Shown piece after piece: positions 1 to 14,600 of a stretch of 64,000 bases of DNA (position 1 is the first letter of the stretch; every line of letters begins with the position of its first letter). A program made the translations under genes and the position numbers. The notes beneath the pieces were generated by a model that ran no database searches, was not told the DNA's origin, and saw nothing but the letters and a program-made list of their open reading frames with translations. The stretch is taken from NCBI GenBank assembly GCA_038503035.1, contig JAVSML010024015.1, positions 235,870-299,869 of the forward strand, written 5' to 3'. The stretch comes from Crocodylus rhombifer. Lineage: Eukaryota; Chordata; Crocodylia; Crocodylidae.

Positions 1-2480
1 ATGAGATGAACGGCTATATTTTAATATGAAGGTATTGTGATTTAGCAAGGTGCTTTAATTAATAGATTATTAGAGATGGTTTCTAAATATGGCCAAGTTC
101 TATTGTGGATCTCAATTACATAATTTAGTAACTTCAATATGTTGTGTAGCCACCTAGTTATTTGGATTATCTCCACTGTGACGCTTGTGATGCTTCCCCC
201 TTCCCTCCCTTCCTTTTTTTTGGCTTCAGGTCAAAGTAACTTGAGAGGCAGCTACCACCGTAAGTACGACCTCTCTAAGCTGTATATGTTGCTGGACGTG
301 AATGCACACAGAGGCTGTGTCCAGACAATAATGGCCGTGTAGTATGTGGCACCGCAAACGTGTCCGCTGCACCACATACCTCACAGTCACATGATCTCCA
401 TGCTGCAAGGGAGTGCTGCTCATTTGTATGCTGCTCTGCTTTTTTTTCCCCATGGGATTTTTGATCCCTGGATATCCAGGGGTCAGAAAAACCTGCAGGA
501 AAAAAAGTGGAGCAATGCATAGGCAGCTCATACCACTCAAAAGTGGTGTGGTGTGCCCAGGCTCCAGGCAGCAAAATTGCTGCGGCTGCAGCCCTTGGAG
601 GTCCCCAGGCCCCCAGGTAAAGATGCTGGGGCCAGCACAGTGCTGGCTCCAGCCTCCCCTACCCCACTGGGGTAACTTGCTGCATGCTAAAGCATGAGTG
701 GCAAGGTGTGCTGCTATTGCTTGTTGCTGGGGAACCAAATGTTCATGCTTATGGGGATACAGCTGGAGGGTGCTGCCATAAATTTTTATGGTCACACAAA
801 TGGTGAGCTAATAATTGCTACCCTTTGTCCTACCACATCCAGTGCAACAAAAGGTAGACTGATGCTTTATTGTAGCAGACTACTGTTAGCTCTGTGGCAG
901 GAGAGTAGAGCAGTGCAGGCTGCTCCTACTCCCCAGTCACCCTGGACAGGTATTCTAGGGCCCTTAGGCCCCCTGAACACCCCACTTAGGCACCTCAGAG
1001 AATTTGGGGTGTCTCTCTATAAGCAGGCGTGTTGGGGTTCTCCACTTAGCCTGACTCTTCCCTTATGATCACAGGAAGAAGTCTGTCTGAATAAGAAAGC
1101 CCTGGTTTCCCTGCTCATCCAGATCTGCTCTCCAACCATCATGGGAGACAAATGTGGCTGACCAGGGAAAATGGGGCAATTTGTGTTGCTCCTTGTTCTG
1201 CACCATCAAGGGCAGGGCAAGGGATGATGTGCATTTAACACAGTAAGGCAGATGAGCTGTTCTGTGATGCATCATTGATCTTTTTCATTTATCTACATCT
1301 GTTTTTAGCCTAATTTGGAGTGAATCGGTGGAGTTTATTTCCTTAGGATGGTTTTGGACTGAGTGGGGAAGCAATGTTCATGTTCTCTGCCCCATGCCCA
1401 CAAGCGCTCCCTTGCTGGCTGGGCAGCACATAACTTTTTCCTAATGCAGTTTATATCTCTAATGAATGGTAATCTTACTTAAGCCCAAAGTCTCATAATA
1501 TTTCTGAGCAAGTGTTGGAGAGTAGTAATCTTAACAATCCTCTTAATAAACCAAATAAATAAAATAGACCTTGTTCATTTTAGGAATTGCTTGGAGGTTT
1601 TTATCACTCCAGTATTACTTTCAACTACCTCCAGTCCCCAACATATATACATGTCAAAACATTTTGTTCATTTTAAAAGCAAATATTAACCAGATGTAAC
1701 AAAAACAGAACTTCTGCACTCTCACATGATGTGGGTTTTAAAGTGTGTATTCTTCTGTGCTTCAATTTCTGAGTTAAAATTATGGAGAGGGCATGTATGA
1801 GCTATAGATGCCTTTTTTTTTTAGCATCTCATTACCTTTTATTTGAGTTTTGCACTAGCAAAATGAGTGCCGTTTATCTTCAGAGCTTGCATTTAACTCC
1901 TAATGAGGAAATTGGTAGTTTTGAAAAGAAGTACTTCTATTTAAGTACAATTGTACTGCCTACCAATCCAGGGAAAATTAGAGCAGTATTTCACATGTGC
2001 TGAGTTCTCCCAATTCCCACTGAATTTAGGGTTCTTATTAACTCTAAATAGTAGGCTTCTCTCTAAGTACCTAAGTATGGATTTTGAGACTGAACTGTAG
2101 ATGCTTGAATCTGGAAAAAATGGACTCTAAGGGGGAGAGGAGGAGGGGGAGTCCTTTGTGATTAAGACAATGGATGGGAATCCAGGACTATTGCAGACTT
2201 CCTGTCTAGCCTTAGGTGGTTTGCTTGTGGTTTTTTAATCTTAGTTGTCCAGCTGTAATATGAAGATAATGTAGGCATACTTTTTACAGATGTATTGTGA
2301 AGACAGTCCTTAATATTGAGGTGCTTTAATTGGGATGGGGCCGTATTAATTGCTAGACTTGCTATTGAAAGTAGTACCAGCAAATTTAGACATGATTGGA
2401 AATAAGTTTAATGTGACATGAGTATAATTTTATCCTAAGATACAAGTCTAAATGTACCAACTTCCTTTTTCAAATGACAG

Positions 2481-2537
2481 GGACTTGCCATGAGGTGTTG
2501 AAGCCTTGTTTCTTTGGTTCGGAGAGACTGGACCTAA
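2481..2537 (+). other. GPBP1: GPBP1 5' UTR part of the first coding exon
   Basis: The exon opens after a pyrimidine-rich stretch and the acceptor ...CAAATGACAG ending at 2480. It has 57 untranslated bases before ATG at 2538. The first ATG in this exon (2490) is out of frame with the coding start and meets TGA two codons later, so it could act as a minimal upstream ORF. The acceptor shows that at least one noncoding exon lies further 5'. Confidence 0.7.
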
Positions 2538-2600
2538 ATGGCGCAGCATGACTTTGCTCCAGCCTGGCTTAATTTTCCCACTCCACCATCATCAACAAAG
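2538..2600 (+). CDS. GPBP1: GPBP1 coding exon 1 (residues 1-21)
   Basis: It encodes the conserved vasculin N-terminus MAQHDFAPAWLNFPTPPSST and ends at AAG|GTACAT, phase 0. The start is chosen because the exon begins only 57 bases upstream and MAQHDFAPAW is the known N-terminus of the family. The segment is only 63 nt long, so it is easily missed by ORF scans. Confidence 0.93.
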
Positions 2601-5600
2601 GTACATTTTTTGCTGTCCCTTTGAATATGCAACGCATAAGATAAATATTTTCTAGAAAAACTAAAAATAGCCTTTATAAATATTGATTTTAGGCTCCTAA
2701 GCCTTGCATTGGTACAGCTGCTCTGTCATTATGAAATAGCCACATCTAAAGAATCAGCCAAACTTTTAGCATCGTTGAACTGTTGAGCCGAAGGGCTGTG
2801 GCAGATGTGTAAGGCAGGATGTCTGTGTTTTTTATTTTTTTTCTCCCAGGGATCTGGGATCAGATCCCACTGTGCATCTGCCAGGGTGAAGGGAGCCTGA
2901 GATTGGTGATCTGGTCCCTGATCCAGGTCTCCACTTGTTGCTGGACCTTTAAAAACTTGTTTTGGGTAGCTTGAAACAGGAGAACTAGTTCCTTGATGTC
3001 AGACTGCGTGGTGTTCTTTTTAACTTGCTGGCCTGCAAGAGATGATCCTCTGGGGTCCCTTCCAGCCCAAATATCTATGGAAATCTATGAAAGTCCAAGA
3101 TCACAATCTGAAACAATCTGTGTTCCAGGCAGCCTGGCATTGGGGAACTAGTCTGACTGATTAGTTGGTTGTTGGGACTGGGCAGGGGGCATTGCCTTGG
3201 TCTGGGACACAGCTGCTCCCTGCCCCTTAAAGCATGCAGTTCAGTCTGTGTGCTGGGACTTTAAACGTTCACGGGGCATCTAAAACCATGTGCCTACTGC
3301 ACTACCTGCCTTTCAAGGGTCAGTGGGCAGCTGTATCCTGAACCCAGGGGGTGCCTTCTGCCCAGTCCTGATAAAGGGCAGCTTTGGGTAGGGGGCAGCC
3401 CCTGGATACAGGACACTTGCCACGCATTCACTTTATGGCATGATGCAAATATGTTTTACATTTAATAGAACATCTAGTTTGCCACTTTCTCTCTCCACAT
3501 ACATGGCTGAATATGACCCAGTACAGCTTACTGCATGACTAGCATGTTAATCGTGCCATGAATACAAAGTTAGCCAAGGCTGTATGGGTAATTTCTTTTA
3601 TACTGGTGGGATTTACAGGAAGATGTAGTTTGCTAATTCTCCTGTTGCAAGTACAGTGGAAATGTACTTGGACCTGCAGAATTGCTTCACAGAAATAAAA
3701 GGCTTGATGAAACTTTTTAAGTTCTCTTATAGCCATTGCATTCAGTATCTACAGTGCCTATGCCGTTCCTGACATTAGTTGCTTAGTCTGTCCTGAAAGT
3801 TTTACGAAGGAAGAATATTCCTCAACCTCCCTTGGTAGCCCGTTTCTGTGCTTCACTGCATTTGTGGATATTTCCTTAATATCTAATTTACGTTGTCTCT
3901 CTTGTATGAACTGGAAATGGGACACTATTTACACAGAACAATTAATCATAGTCTTATTAATATTTTAAGTATTAGAAGATTATCGTATCCCCCTTCAGTA
4001 TTCTCCATTCCTAAACAAACCCATTTTCTTCAATCTTGCCTCATAAGCTTAAACTTTTCCAAACTTCATCACGCATTTGTAGCTCCTCTGGACTCTTTCT
4101 TTAGTTTATCTATTTCTTTCTTAAGGTGTAATATCTCAAACTGAACATGTTATAACAGGCTTCATCAGCACCAAGTAGAATGGAATAATTATTTCTTGTG
4201 GATTACAAACATAGCTCTAGTTAATATGTCCCAGGAGAATACCTGCCCTTTTGTTGCTGCAGGATCCCATTGCTGACTCTGGTCCATTGTAATCCCAAGA
4301 GCCTTTTCTGCAGTCCTGCTGTTGTGGTCATCACGTGCCATTTTGCATTTTTGTGGGGGGGTTTTTGTCCTTCCTCAGAGTAATAATTTGCAGTTGTGTT
4401 CTGGATCATTTTTATAATCTATCAGGATCACTTTGAATTCTGATTTTGTCTTCTATGGGGTTGCAGTCCCTCCCAGCTTCGGAGCTTGCATATTATATAC
4501 CATATGCAAATATAAGTTTATCATCTTCTTTCCTATCTTTCAAGTAGTTGGTGGAAATATTAATTATTAATAGAACCAGACTCGGGCAGATTCATCCAGG
4601 AACACTGCTTGAAAATCCTTCCAGTTTTGGCAGAATCATTTAAGTAGTTTCCGAGTGTTGTCCCCCCCCCCAATTTTGCACCTAACTCATTTCAGCTAGA
4701 TCACGTCTACTTAATTTGCTTATGAGAATGTCATGTAGGACTGTCAGAACCCTTACTAATGTTAAAATTTATATACACTATTTCCCCTTTTTCATTAGGC
4801 TAGTTACTCTATCAGAAGATAAATTAACGTGGTTGGACACTTGATTATGAAAAACCAGCCAACGTGAATTGATTGATATATTTATTTTTTTTAACTTCTT
4901 TGCCATTTGTTGGGTGCTTAAACATTTGAAAACCTTTGTTTTAGTATCTTTCCAGGTATTCAAATTAGGCTGACTCCAATACCCTAGCTTCTCCTTTTCC
5001 CCTTCTTAGAGAGTGTACTCTGATACTCTGCTCTTGGACCTCCCTCATCCTCTGAGTTCTTAACTTCTGAATCATTAATGATAATTTTTGCTTTGGCTAG
5101 TTCTTAACGAATTTCATTGTAGATTACTTAAGGTTCTGTAGACTTGAATAAATCTTGCTCATCTAACTATTATTTTACTCGTTCTTTCATTGCGTTTCCT
5201 AGAATATCTGTCTCCTTGCGTAGTTAAATTCTTTATTAGCATCTAGCCATCTATTTTTTTTCCCTTTCTTGTGAAGTCTGAAGCAAGGAAAACACTGAAT
5301 ATTTCAGCCTTCTTTAGACTTGCTGTTTTCTTTCCTCATTAAATCATGGACATATACTTCTGTTTTCATTCCTTTTCTAACATTTTTATAGAACCTCTTC
5401 TTACTGTTTCTTTGTGTCCCTGGGTAACTGCAACCTTTTTTTGTTTGTTAGTCTTCCTGATGTATCCAATATGCTTTGTGCTATTTCCCTTTATAAGTAA
5501 GGATGAGTGTGTACCTATTTCTACTTATAAAATTCCTTTCTCATTTTCAGGTCTTCAACCATAATGGTCTTGTGTACTTCTATGTTTCTTCTGCTTTGGA

Positions 5601-8600
5601 ATAAGTGCACAGCATTAAATGTGTATAATATCTTTCAGTTATTGAGCTTTTCCTATACTATTTTCATGTGGAAATAGTGATTTGCCCAGAACACCACGGG
5701 GCAAAGCAGACTTGTTGAAATTCTGCTTTGCTGAAATAGTTTTTCATTATTCTACAGCTTTCTTTCCTTAGAATGGGCTCTTCCATGTCAGGATCATTTT
5801 CATGCAGAGTAACTGAAAAGCCTTTAATTTTCACCTAGTTTCAACCAATTACTTTCTTTGATGGAGTATCCCATGATATTCTCATGAGAAAATTGGAGGC
5901 TTGTGGGCTTAACTCCAAGATAGTCAGGTGGGTGAGAAACTGGCTGTACGATCGGACCCGGAGAGCTGTAGTGAACGGATTCGTGTCATCCTGGCAAGAA
6001 GTGGGCAGCTATGTTCCACAGGTGTCAGTGCTTGGTCCAGTACTTTTCAACATCTTTATTCATGATTTGCCTGTGGGGGTGAAGAGCTCACTGGCCAAGT
6101 TCACAGATGACACCAAGTTATTGGGAAGTGTCGTCACACTTAAAGATAGGCTACAGATACAGGCGGACCTAGGCAGGCCAGCAAGTTGGGTGGATCAGAA
6201 CCTGATGAAGTTCAATGTTGACAAATGTAAAGTGCTGCACCTCGGGATGAGCAACCCCCAATACACCTACAGGCTTGGTGGCACCAAACTGACTAGCACC
6301 ACAAATGAAAGGGACCTGGGGTAATAATAGACCACAGTATGAATATGAGCTGGCAGTGTGATACTATAGCCAGTAGGGCAAATACTACTCTGGCATGCAT
6401 CAGTCGATGCATCTGCAGCAAAACCAAGGAGATGATTCTTCCACTCTACTCAGCACTAGTGAGACTACAGCTGGAGTACTGCATCACACTTCAACAAGGA
6501 TGTGGACAAGCTTGAGAGAGTCCGAAGAACAGCCACCTGTATGATCAGTCTTGCATAACAAGCCATACGAGGGAAGGCTGAGGGATCTGGGACTCTTCAG
6601 CCTGAGGAAAAGAAGGCTGAGAGGGCACCTGGTAGTAGCTTACCTAGGGATGTACACTAGGGAAGTACATCAAGGAGCTCGGTGAGCAACTGTTCACCAG
6701 GGCACCCGAGCAGAAAACCAGGAGTAATGGGCACAAACTCCTGGAAGATTGATTCAGGCTCAACATTGTAAACAACTTCTTCACAGTCAAGGTGTCCAGA
6801 CTGTGGAATAAGGTCCCTCCAGAGGTGGTGTAATCACCTACCCTGGAAATCTTCAAGAGGAGACTAGACAGTCACCTTGCCAGGGTCACCTGACCCCCAG
6901 TTATCTTTCTTGCTTGGTGCAGGGGAGCTGGATCTAGTGATCTTCTGAGGTCCCTTCCAGCCTTACATCTATATAATGTGGGCAGCCTCCACTTTTCCAT
7001 GCTTTTGCCTTAGGTGTACGTGTCAAAGATCTGGGTGACCTCTCATGTACAACATGATCTGGAAGGATCGACAGTTGCCTACTGTTGTTTTTCAACTTCA
7101 GAGCAGGTGTGTACATAATTGATGTTTTATGGAACAAAGCCTCCCTCTTTCCTGCCCAGTTAAGTTGAACCTTTTATACCAATATTCAAGTCTTGGGCCT
7201 AAGTTGTGCTACGTGTTAGAAGGCCTGTGTATTTCCCTTTATTCTGACATTAGTGTGTAAAAAAAAAAAACAAAAAAAAAAACCACAAACAAACAACCCC
7301 CCCCCCACCCCCCCCCCCCCCCCCCAAAAAAAACAAACTCAGATATTTGGCAGGTTGTTCTGTTTTTTTTTCCTTGTCTTCCCCTGTAGCTGCAATGCAA
7401 ATTCCCATCCCCCCCGTCTGACCTTCTTATTAGATAGTGACTTTTTTACTCACCTGTGAGCTTTTGTCACTGTTCCTTTCTGACTTCATTTGAAGCATCT
7501 TCACTAAGCTGTCAATTCAGTGAATGTCTTAAAGTAACTTTTTTGCTCATCACTACCCAGCATCTGTTCTTGTGGAACACCTTCTCTGGTTTGTAGGCTT
7601 TATGGTCTTTACACAGTGCGTAGGTACTGGATCAAGTTTATGAATGTATAATGTAGAACATGGAATGTGGTTGGACAAACAAACTACCCTTTCGTTTGAA
7701 TCCTGACTTCAGAATTGCTTTGTAGATGGTGAAGAAAAGGAAACTGCTAAGATAGCTCTTGCCTTCACACCAAAAGTACTGGTTAGAGCAGGGGTGGGTA
7801 GTTATTTCAGGTGGAGGGCCACTTGCTGAGTTTTGGCAAGTCATTGAGGGCCGTGTGACAGGCAGCTAGGGGCAGAAAGCTATTAATTTTCTAAAATTTT
7901 TAGGGGTTGGATAGAATGGCCTGGTGGGCCGCATCTGGCCTGCGGGCTGTATTTTGCTCACCCCTGGGTTAGTGTGTCTCTTGTCACTTGCAGGGAGGAG
8001 CAGCTCTCTTACCTCACCATTTTTATAAAAGGAACTTTTATGGCAAACCTGGGTTGTTCCTTGGTGCTTTGTGTGGAAGCACAGTGTATTGCTTGACCTT
8101 CAGGCTCCTGGGTTATCAATTTTTTTTGTTTTGTTACTTTGTATTTTACATTCTTTAAAAAGTGTTTTGGGATGGAGGATGGTAGTCTTTAGGAAACACC
8201 TTGGATTTCAGGGAAATGTTGACATGGATTTTTCAGCTTGGGACTGTCTTTAAGATGTTTAAAAGGATCCTTTAAACCGTACATACCTTGAAAGTGTGTT
8301 TCATTTTAATTGTTTGAGGAACCCAAACTTCACCTCCTGTTGCTGCTCAGATTGTTTAGCATTGGAGAGACCTGGGAACCAAAGCCAACATAATAGGGAA
8401 TGTGCTATGTTTAAAAAAAGAATGTCTAACTTTCTGTCTCTTGCCTGTTAGAGGCTTTGTATCCCTCCTGTTCAAAGATCAGGTCTACATGATTGATCTG
8501 CCTAAAAAGGTCTTGTTAGGTTAGCTTGGTTAAGGTCCACCATTTTTCCTGTCAGTGGGGTGCACAGCCATGTCATTAGCATTGTGTCCCATCTGTCTTT

Positions 8601-11600
8601 GACTTCCCAGTCTGTTTTACAGTTAGGTCAGTTAGGGGCAGCTTTTAGCACCAGTCTGGACTAGGGCTTGAACTCATCTGTGGAGCCACTCATTGTCAGT
8701 GCAGTAAAGGCTGAATCCTTATACCTGGGCTCAAACTCATAACTTTTGCTAGATTATTTCATGTTAAGCAAAAAGTCATCTTCTCCCACTCCGGCTTTTG
8801 AATGTCAGTGTTGTTGTTTGCTGTTAGGAGAACTAGTTTCTCAACTTCCAGTTACTGCCAATAGTTTCTGGTGATTACAAAACTTACTAGTCTCAAGCAC
8901 AGGAAGTTTGGTAGAGTGTTAGCTCCATCATGTGGTGAAAATGTAGATCATAAGTTTCTAGGTTTCTAGTTTCATAGTTTCTAGGGTTGGAAGGGACCTG
9001 AACGGATCATCAAGTCTGACCCACAAAGGTAAGGTTTTTATGGATGTGCACAAATATTTAGCCAATTGGATTCAGTATGTTCTGTGTGATTTTTTTTTTT
9101 TTTTTTTTAAATTGTATATGGGATATAAAATGCTTAAAAACCTATTTCTATACTAAACCTTTTTTCCCCCAGGGGACTAGCAACTTTAAAATAAAGAAAT
9201 CTCTAAAATATCCAGTTAGGAGGGAGCCTGTTGTTAAAACTCACTGAAGAGTTAATTTCACAGCCATGGGAAACTTTAAAGTGCTTGAGGGAAGAATGTT
9301 CTTAAAGAGACTTATTTTCTTTATTTATAATAAAAATTACCCTATATTTTTTTTGTGATGAACCCATTTTCCAGACTTGTGTGGAAAAATAGTGTTTGAG
9401 TAGAGGCTAGTGAGTCTTACATTACCAAATCCTTTACTTCAGTGTTAAGGCTGCAAAATGAGGCTGGAAGCGCAAAAGAGATTATTATTGTTTTTAAAAT
9501 CTAGTGTTTGTTTATATGGCTCTTTATGTATAATACACTTGACATTGACTTCTAAAGTTGTTTGTACGAATTGTTCGTAATACAGCAAATATTTATAGCT
9601 TCCTTTCTGATGAAAAGCTGTTTCCTAGCAGAATGTACATAGCTCAGTTTATAATTCTGAAAGATAGCTTATTTACAGCACTTTTTTTTTGTGGACTTAC
9701 AAACTAAAGAAGTGTTATCTCTTCATTTATTATAATCAGCAGTAAATCAGGACTTTGCATTGGCTAGGGATCAAAGTCTGAAGAAGTGTCAAACTGTGGA
9801 GACATGTATGAAACATGTCTGCTGGTTTTGGGTTTGGATTTCTCTTGGAGGAAGGGCAGGTTGAACATACCCTACATATAGGTTCTTACTTAAGCTGGGA
9901 TGCCCAACTTGGGCTTGGCTGCTACTTGACTAGTAGGAAGAAAAAGGGTACTTACAAGTCCACTTGTACTTAAATGAGTGGTCAGTTGTGGTAGCTTTTC
10001 ATTAGGTCTCTTCTTTCTTCCAGAATTTGACCAATGAAATGCTTCTCATTATTGTTAAGGTGGCTGTCAATGGTGATAGTTTGATATCTTGGGGCACTCT
10101 CTTTTTTTTTTTTTTTTCAGTCTTTCTCAAATTGTCTCTCACAATTTGCTGTATTTGCTTTACATTTTAATGGTGTTTCACTCTTACAGTTGTGCAAGAA
10201 GCCTTTTTAAAAAATAAATAAATAATTATTTTGTTTTCCAAAATCCTCTACATCAGAACCACATATAGGTGTGGTTACAGGTGTGGTGTTTTTAATTGAT
10301 CAGCTCTCTCAAATTAGTGTTATAATTTGCAAGCAAATTTGAAGCAAGCTGAGTAAAAATTCTTGAGGAAAAGCAGGTGCGGGTGGATGAGTTAGCACAA
10401 TGATAGGGTCTAGAAGAAGCAGAGTTTGAACTTGCACTTTCCAGGAAAGAGCCATCAGATTTCAAAATTACTATATCATGACTGCCTTAATATGTTGTTT
10501 GTCTATTAAAACTTGTTGACAACGTAAGCAGTTTAGGATCTGAATTTCAAGAAGCTGCCCATGTAGAAATGTGCAGTTTTCTATTATATTTGCATATCTC
10601 TTTGTAAACTAGTTACTTGCACATCAAAATAACCAATTTTGCATAGGAAATAATTGACTCGCCTGTTCAGCACATGATGGGGAGATGATTGTATTAAGAA
10701 TATAATAGGATGCTCGCTTGCATCTGGACCTCCACACCTACTTTTGAAGACTTTGAAGAATTTTAAATCATGTCTTCAATTTTAAAAAAAAAATGTCAGT
10801 AAAATGATGCAGCTAGGAACCGTTTTAACCAGAACAATTTCTGTTGTCAGTTGTAAAGCTAGGTGTGGTGTCTGTCATTCTGGCTTCCTTATCTGTGTGT
10901 GCTTTTTAAATACTTTTACTAATCTGTAGCTCATACTGCTTCTGATCACTTTTTTCCCTTGCAGATAATGGTTTAATTTTCAGGGGACTGCTACCCCACA
11001 GGTCTAAGAAATCTGTTGCATTTTCTGCTGAATCTTAGAACAGAGTTTTCTTGCAGCTTTACTCCCTATCAGTCCCTTCTAGCTATCTGGTGCACATGAG
11101 ACTGCGATTAACCTTCTTTTCAGTCTTTTACATTGGGTTCAGAGGTATAGAGACTTCTTTTTCAGGGACTGTTATTTCAGCACCCACGTTGAACCACTCT
11201 AGTTTGGTCTTCCTCTGTGTGAGGTGTAGGGAAGAGTCTTCAGAAGTGCTTAGCTGCAGGTACTTGTTGACATTGGCACTAGCTGACCCAACCTGATAGC
11301 AGCCAAAAAGGGCCCAGAATCCTCATTTTGTGGCTGTTGTATCAACCTCCATACACAACTGTTCCTGCACAATACTGGGGTTGGTGTTACTGCTTTGGCA
11401 CAGACCATGCTTTTTGACAAGTCAGGAATAGTCCTGCGTCATGGTATCCAGTTCAAGATGATCATTTGGGGTGGTGGGTCCATTAGATTTACTATCATTT
11501 TCACCCCCTCCCTCCCGACCTCCTTGAGCGTCTTTGCCTAGATAAGGATCCGTTCACTATACCCAAATGTTCTAGTAGGTTTTAAAGCATAAGAGGATTT

Positions 11601-14600
11601 AAAAATTAAGACATAAAGCTGTTATGCTGTGATACCTTGTTATGAAAATAGAGCCCCTTAAAGGGTGTTTTGTACATTTCATACCTACTCTTAGTTTAAA
11701 ATTTACTTTAAAATAAATGTTGATACTTTTTCAGTTCCAATCTTAAAACATCTCTATCTAGTGTTTCTCTCAACTAAATTTAGGTAGTCATAGGATTACA
11801 GGGAATGTCTACGTGTGGATAGAAATTGGATTAAATATAGAAAGTAAAGGAGTGAATATAAATGGTCAGTTTTCAGGATGGAAAGAAGTAAACAGCAGGG
11901 TCCCTCAGGGTTCTGTGTTGGGACTAGTGTTGCTTAATATAAATGATATGGAAAAGGGTGAATAACGAGGTGGCCATATTTTGTGAATGACATAAGTTTA
12001 TTTCAAAGTGGTAAAGACCGAGGTGGACTGTGATGAACAAAAGAAGATTCTGGCATGGCTGAGTAAATGGGCAACTAAAATGGCAGATGAAAATCAGTGT
12101 AGATGAGAGTAAAATGATGCACCTGGGCAAAAGTAACCCAAACTATACCCATGCTGTGATGGGCCTCTACATCAGCTGCTACTACACAGAAAAGAGATAT
12201 GGGAATCATTGTGGACAATTTGCTAAAAGCATCCGCTTGGCACTCAGCAGCCATCAAAAAGGCAAACAAAACGTTAGGGATTATTAAGAAGAGAATTGTA
12301 AACAAAACCAAAAGTTTCATCATGGCTCTTTATAAATCCATGATGTGTTCATATCTTGAATACTGTGCCCAGTTTTGGTCCCCACACCTCAAAAAAAGGA
12401 TATAGAAGAACTAGAAAAGGGCCAGGAAAGGGCAACAGGGGTGATTTGTCATACGGAGCAGCTTCTGTATGAGGAGAGACTAAAGAAGCTAGGCCTATTC
12501 AGTTTAGAAGAGATGCACTTAAGGGGGGACATAAAGGTTTACAAAATTAAACGGTGAAGAGAAAGTAAATAGGGATTTATTATTTATGGTCTTTCATAAT
12601 ACAAGAGCCAGGGATCACAATATGAAACTAGTAGGTAGTAAGGTTCAAACTAACAAAAGGAAGTTCTTTTCCATGTGGTGTGTAATTAAAGTGTAGAACT
12701 CATTGTCCTGAGATCTTGTGGAAGCTGACAGTTTAGCCAGGTTCAAAAAGGGATTGGACAGATTCTTGGAGGAAAGGGGCATCAGTAACTATTAAGCATC
12801 AAAGTTAGGGGTACAGCCTCTGAATCAGAACTTCCTGTACGTTTTAAGTGATGGAGGCTGAAAGAGAGGAAAAGTGGCAAAAAATCCTAGTCATACCCAG
12901 TTCATTCTCCCTTTCAGCATCTACTCTCTGCCACTATAACACAGGATAGTGGGCAAGATGGACCTGTGGTTTGACCCTGTAAATGGCAGTTCTTATCTTC
13001 TCATTTTGTGTTAAGTGTTTTTTGCTTCAAAGGAATGTTTTGCTTTTAACTAAGAACTTTCCTGGGTCTTTCCAGTAATGTATGAAAACAATTTCTTTTT
13101 TGATTATTTTTGCAGCATGTTTAAAAGCAAACATTTTTGCTATACTGTTAGGTACAAAAGATGTTTTAAGTCTTCAGATATTGGAGCATATGAATAACCA
13201 TTGAGCATATGAAGGAAGGAAAGGTGGGGGATAAAGAATTTTGGCCTCTGTCTTTTTCCTTTTTCTTAATAGCTCATTTAACTTCTGAGTTAAATTTTTT
13301 TCTTCTATTTTTAGAAGGCTGTTGACAAAATGAATGCTGTCACATTCATTTAGGTAAAAATGGTAGCCATGATGACTGTTGCGATTATTTGTGTTCATCC
13401 CATTGAGCCATGAATATTAATGTAGATATTGTTTTGGCTTGCCTGAATACTCTACTCAACTTTAAAGCTGTTTAGAAGGTGTTCTCTACTAGTAGACTCT
13501 TTAAATCTTTCCCTGTTCCCATTTCTACATACTGTGGGAGCTGCTGTTCTGCATGGCCTGTAAAGCTGGTAAACTGAGAGATGTTGAGAACATTCCTACC
13601 ATCTTTTTCCTAGGTTTTATTTTCATTGCATAACCAAATGTATTGCATTGTTGGACTTGTGTAACTGTTAAACAGTGGTGCTGTTTGTGCTCATTTCTAG
13701 TCATCGCTGAATTTGGAGAAACATTCTGAAAACTTTTCGTGGACAGAGAATCGTTATGAAGCGAATCGTAGACGACACAACTCTTCAGATGGGTTTGATC
13801 CTAGCATTGGACGTCCTAATGGAGGTAAAACTGCTGTGAAACATCTCAGTTACATTTATGGACTTGTTTTGTAATAATCTAGTATCTCTGTCTATGGACC
13901 TCCCATGCTTAATATACGAGCACCAATTACCTTATTTCCTAAAAGAATGGTTGCTCAAAGGGGTACTGGAGCAATATAAAGATAGATGTTGTGAAAGTGT
14001 GGCCTTTTTCTCATGGTAGGGTGGCCTTGGGTATAATAGCACATGGTTGGGAACTGGTGTACTGGTGTTTCATAGTTGGTAGGGTCAGAAGGGACCTGAG
14101 CATATCATCAAGTCTGACCCCCTGCCATGGCAAGAAAGAGTACTGGGGTCAAACTACCCCAGCAAGGTGTTCATCTGGCCTCCTCTTAAAGACCCCCAGG
14201 GTAGGAGCCAGCACCATTTTTCTTGGAAGTTTGGTTCCAGAACCTAACTACCCTGACAGTGAAGTAGTGCCTCCTGATATCTATCTAGTCTGAACCTAGC
14301 CTCTGCCAGCTTGTGACCATTATTTCTAGTCAGTCCTGGTAGTGCTCAGGGGAACAGGGACTCCCCTAATGCCTGCTGGTCCCCTCTGACTAGGTTGTAA
14401 ATGGCCACTAGATCCCCCCCCTCAGCCTTCTCTTGTGGAGGCTGAACAGGTTCAGGTCCCTTTAGTCTCTCTTTGTAGGGCCTGCCCTGCCGCCCCTGAT
14501 CATGAGTGACCCTCCTCTGGCCCTCCTCTCCATGTTATCCACATTCCTCCTTGAAGTGCAGCACCCACAGTTGGACACAGTACTCCAACTGTGGCCTGAC

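Larger units (their letters stand above)
2601..13700 (+). other. GPBP1: GPBP1 intron 1 (11.1 kb), repeat-bearing
   Basis: The largest intron. It holds CR1 3'-end scraps (3022-3092, 8971-9024), two longer CR1 copies (5850-6978, 11800-13000), a SINE tail (6980-7090), an A/C homopolymer tract (7258-7336) and a 168-bp hAT element (7799-7966). The rest is AT-rich single-copy-looking sequence with poly-T runs (for example around 9091 and 10102). I see no other exon-like open frame between a good acceptor and donor. Confidence 0.75.

Noticed and set aside
226..795. 189-codon antisense open frame
   Set aside because: The longest frame in the window, but it resembles no protein, spans simple-sequence and repeat-like text and shows no splice or start context. 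Probably chance within an interspersed repeat.
1..2480. A host gene or promoter upstream of the first GPBP1 coding exon
   Set aside because: No CpG-rich segment, TATA box with initiator, or recognisable protein was found. The acceptor at 2480 shows that it is intron at least in part.
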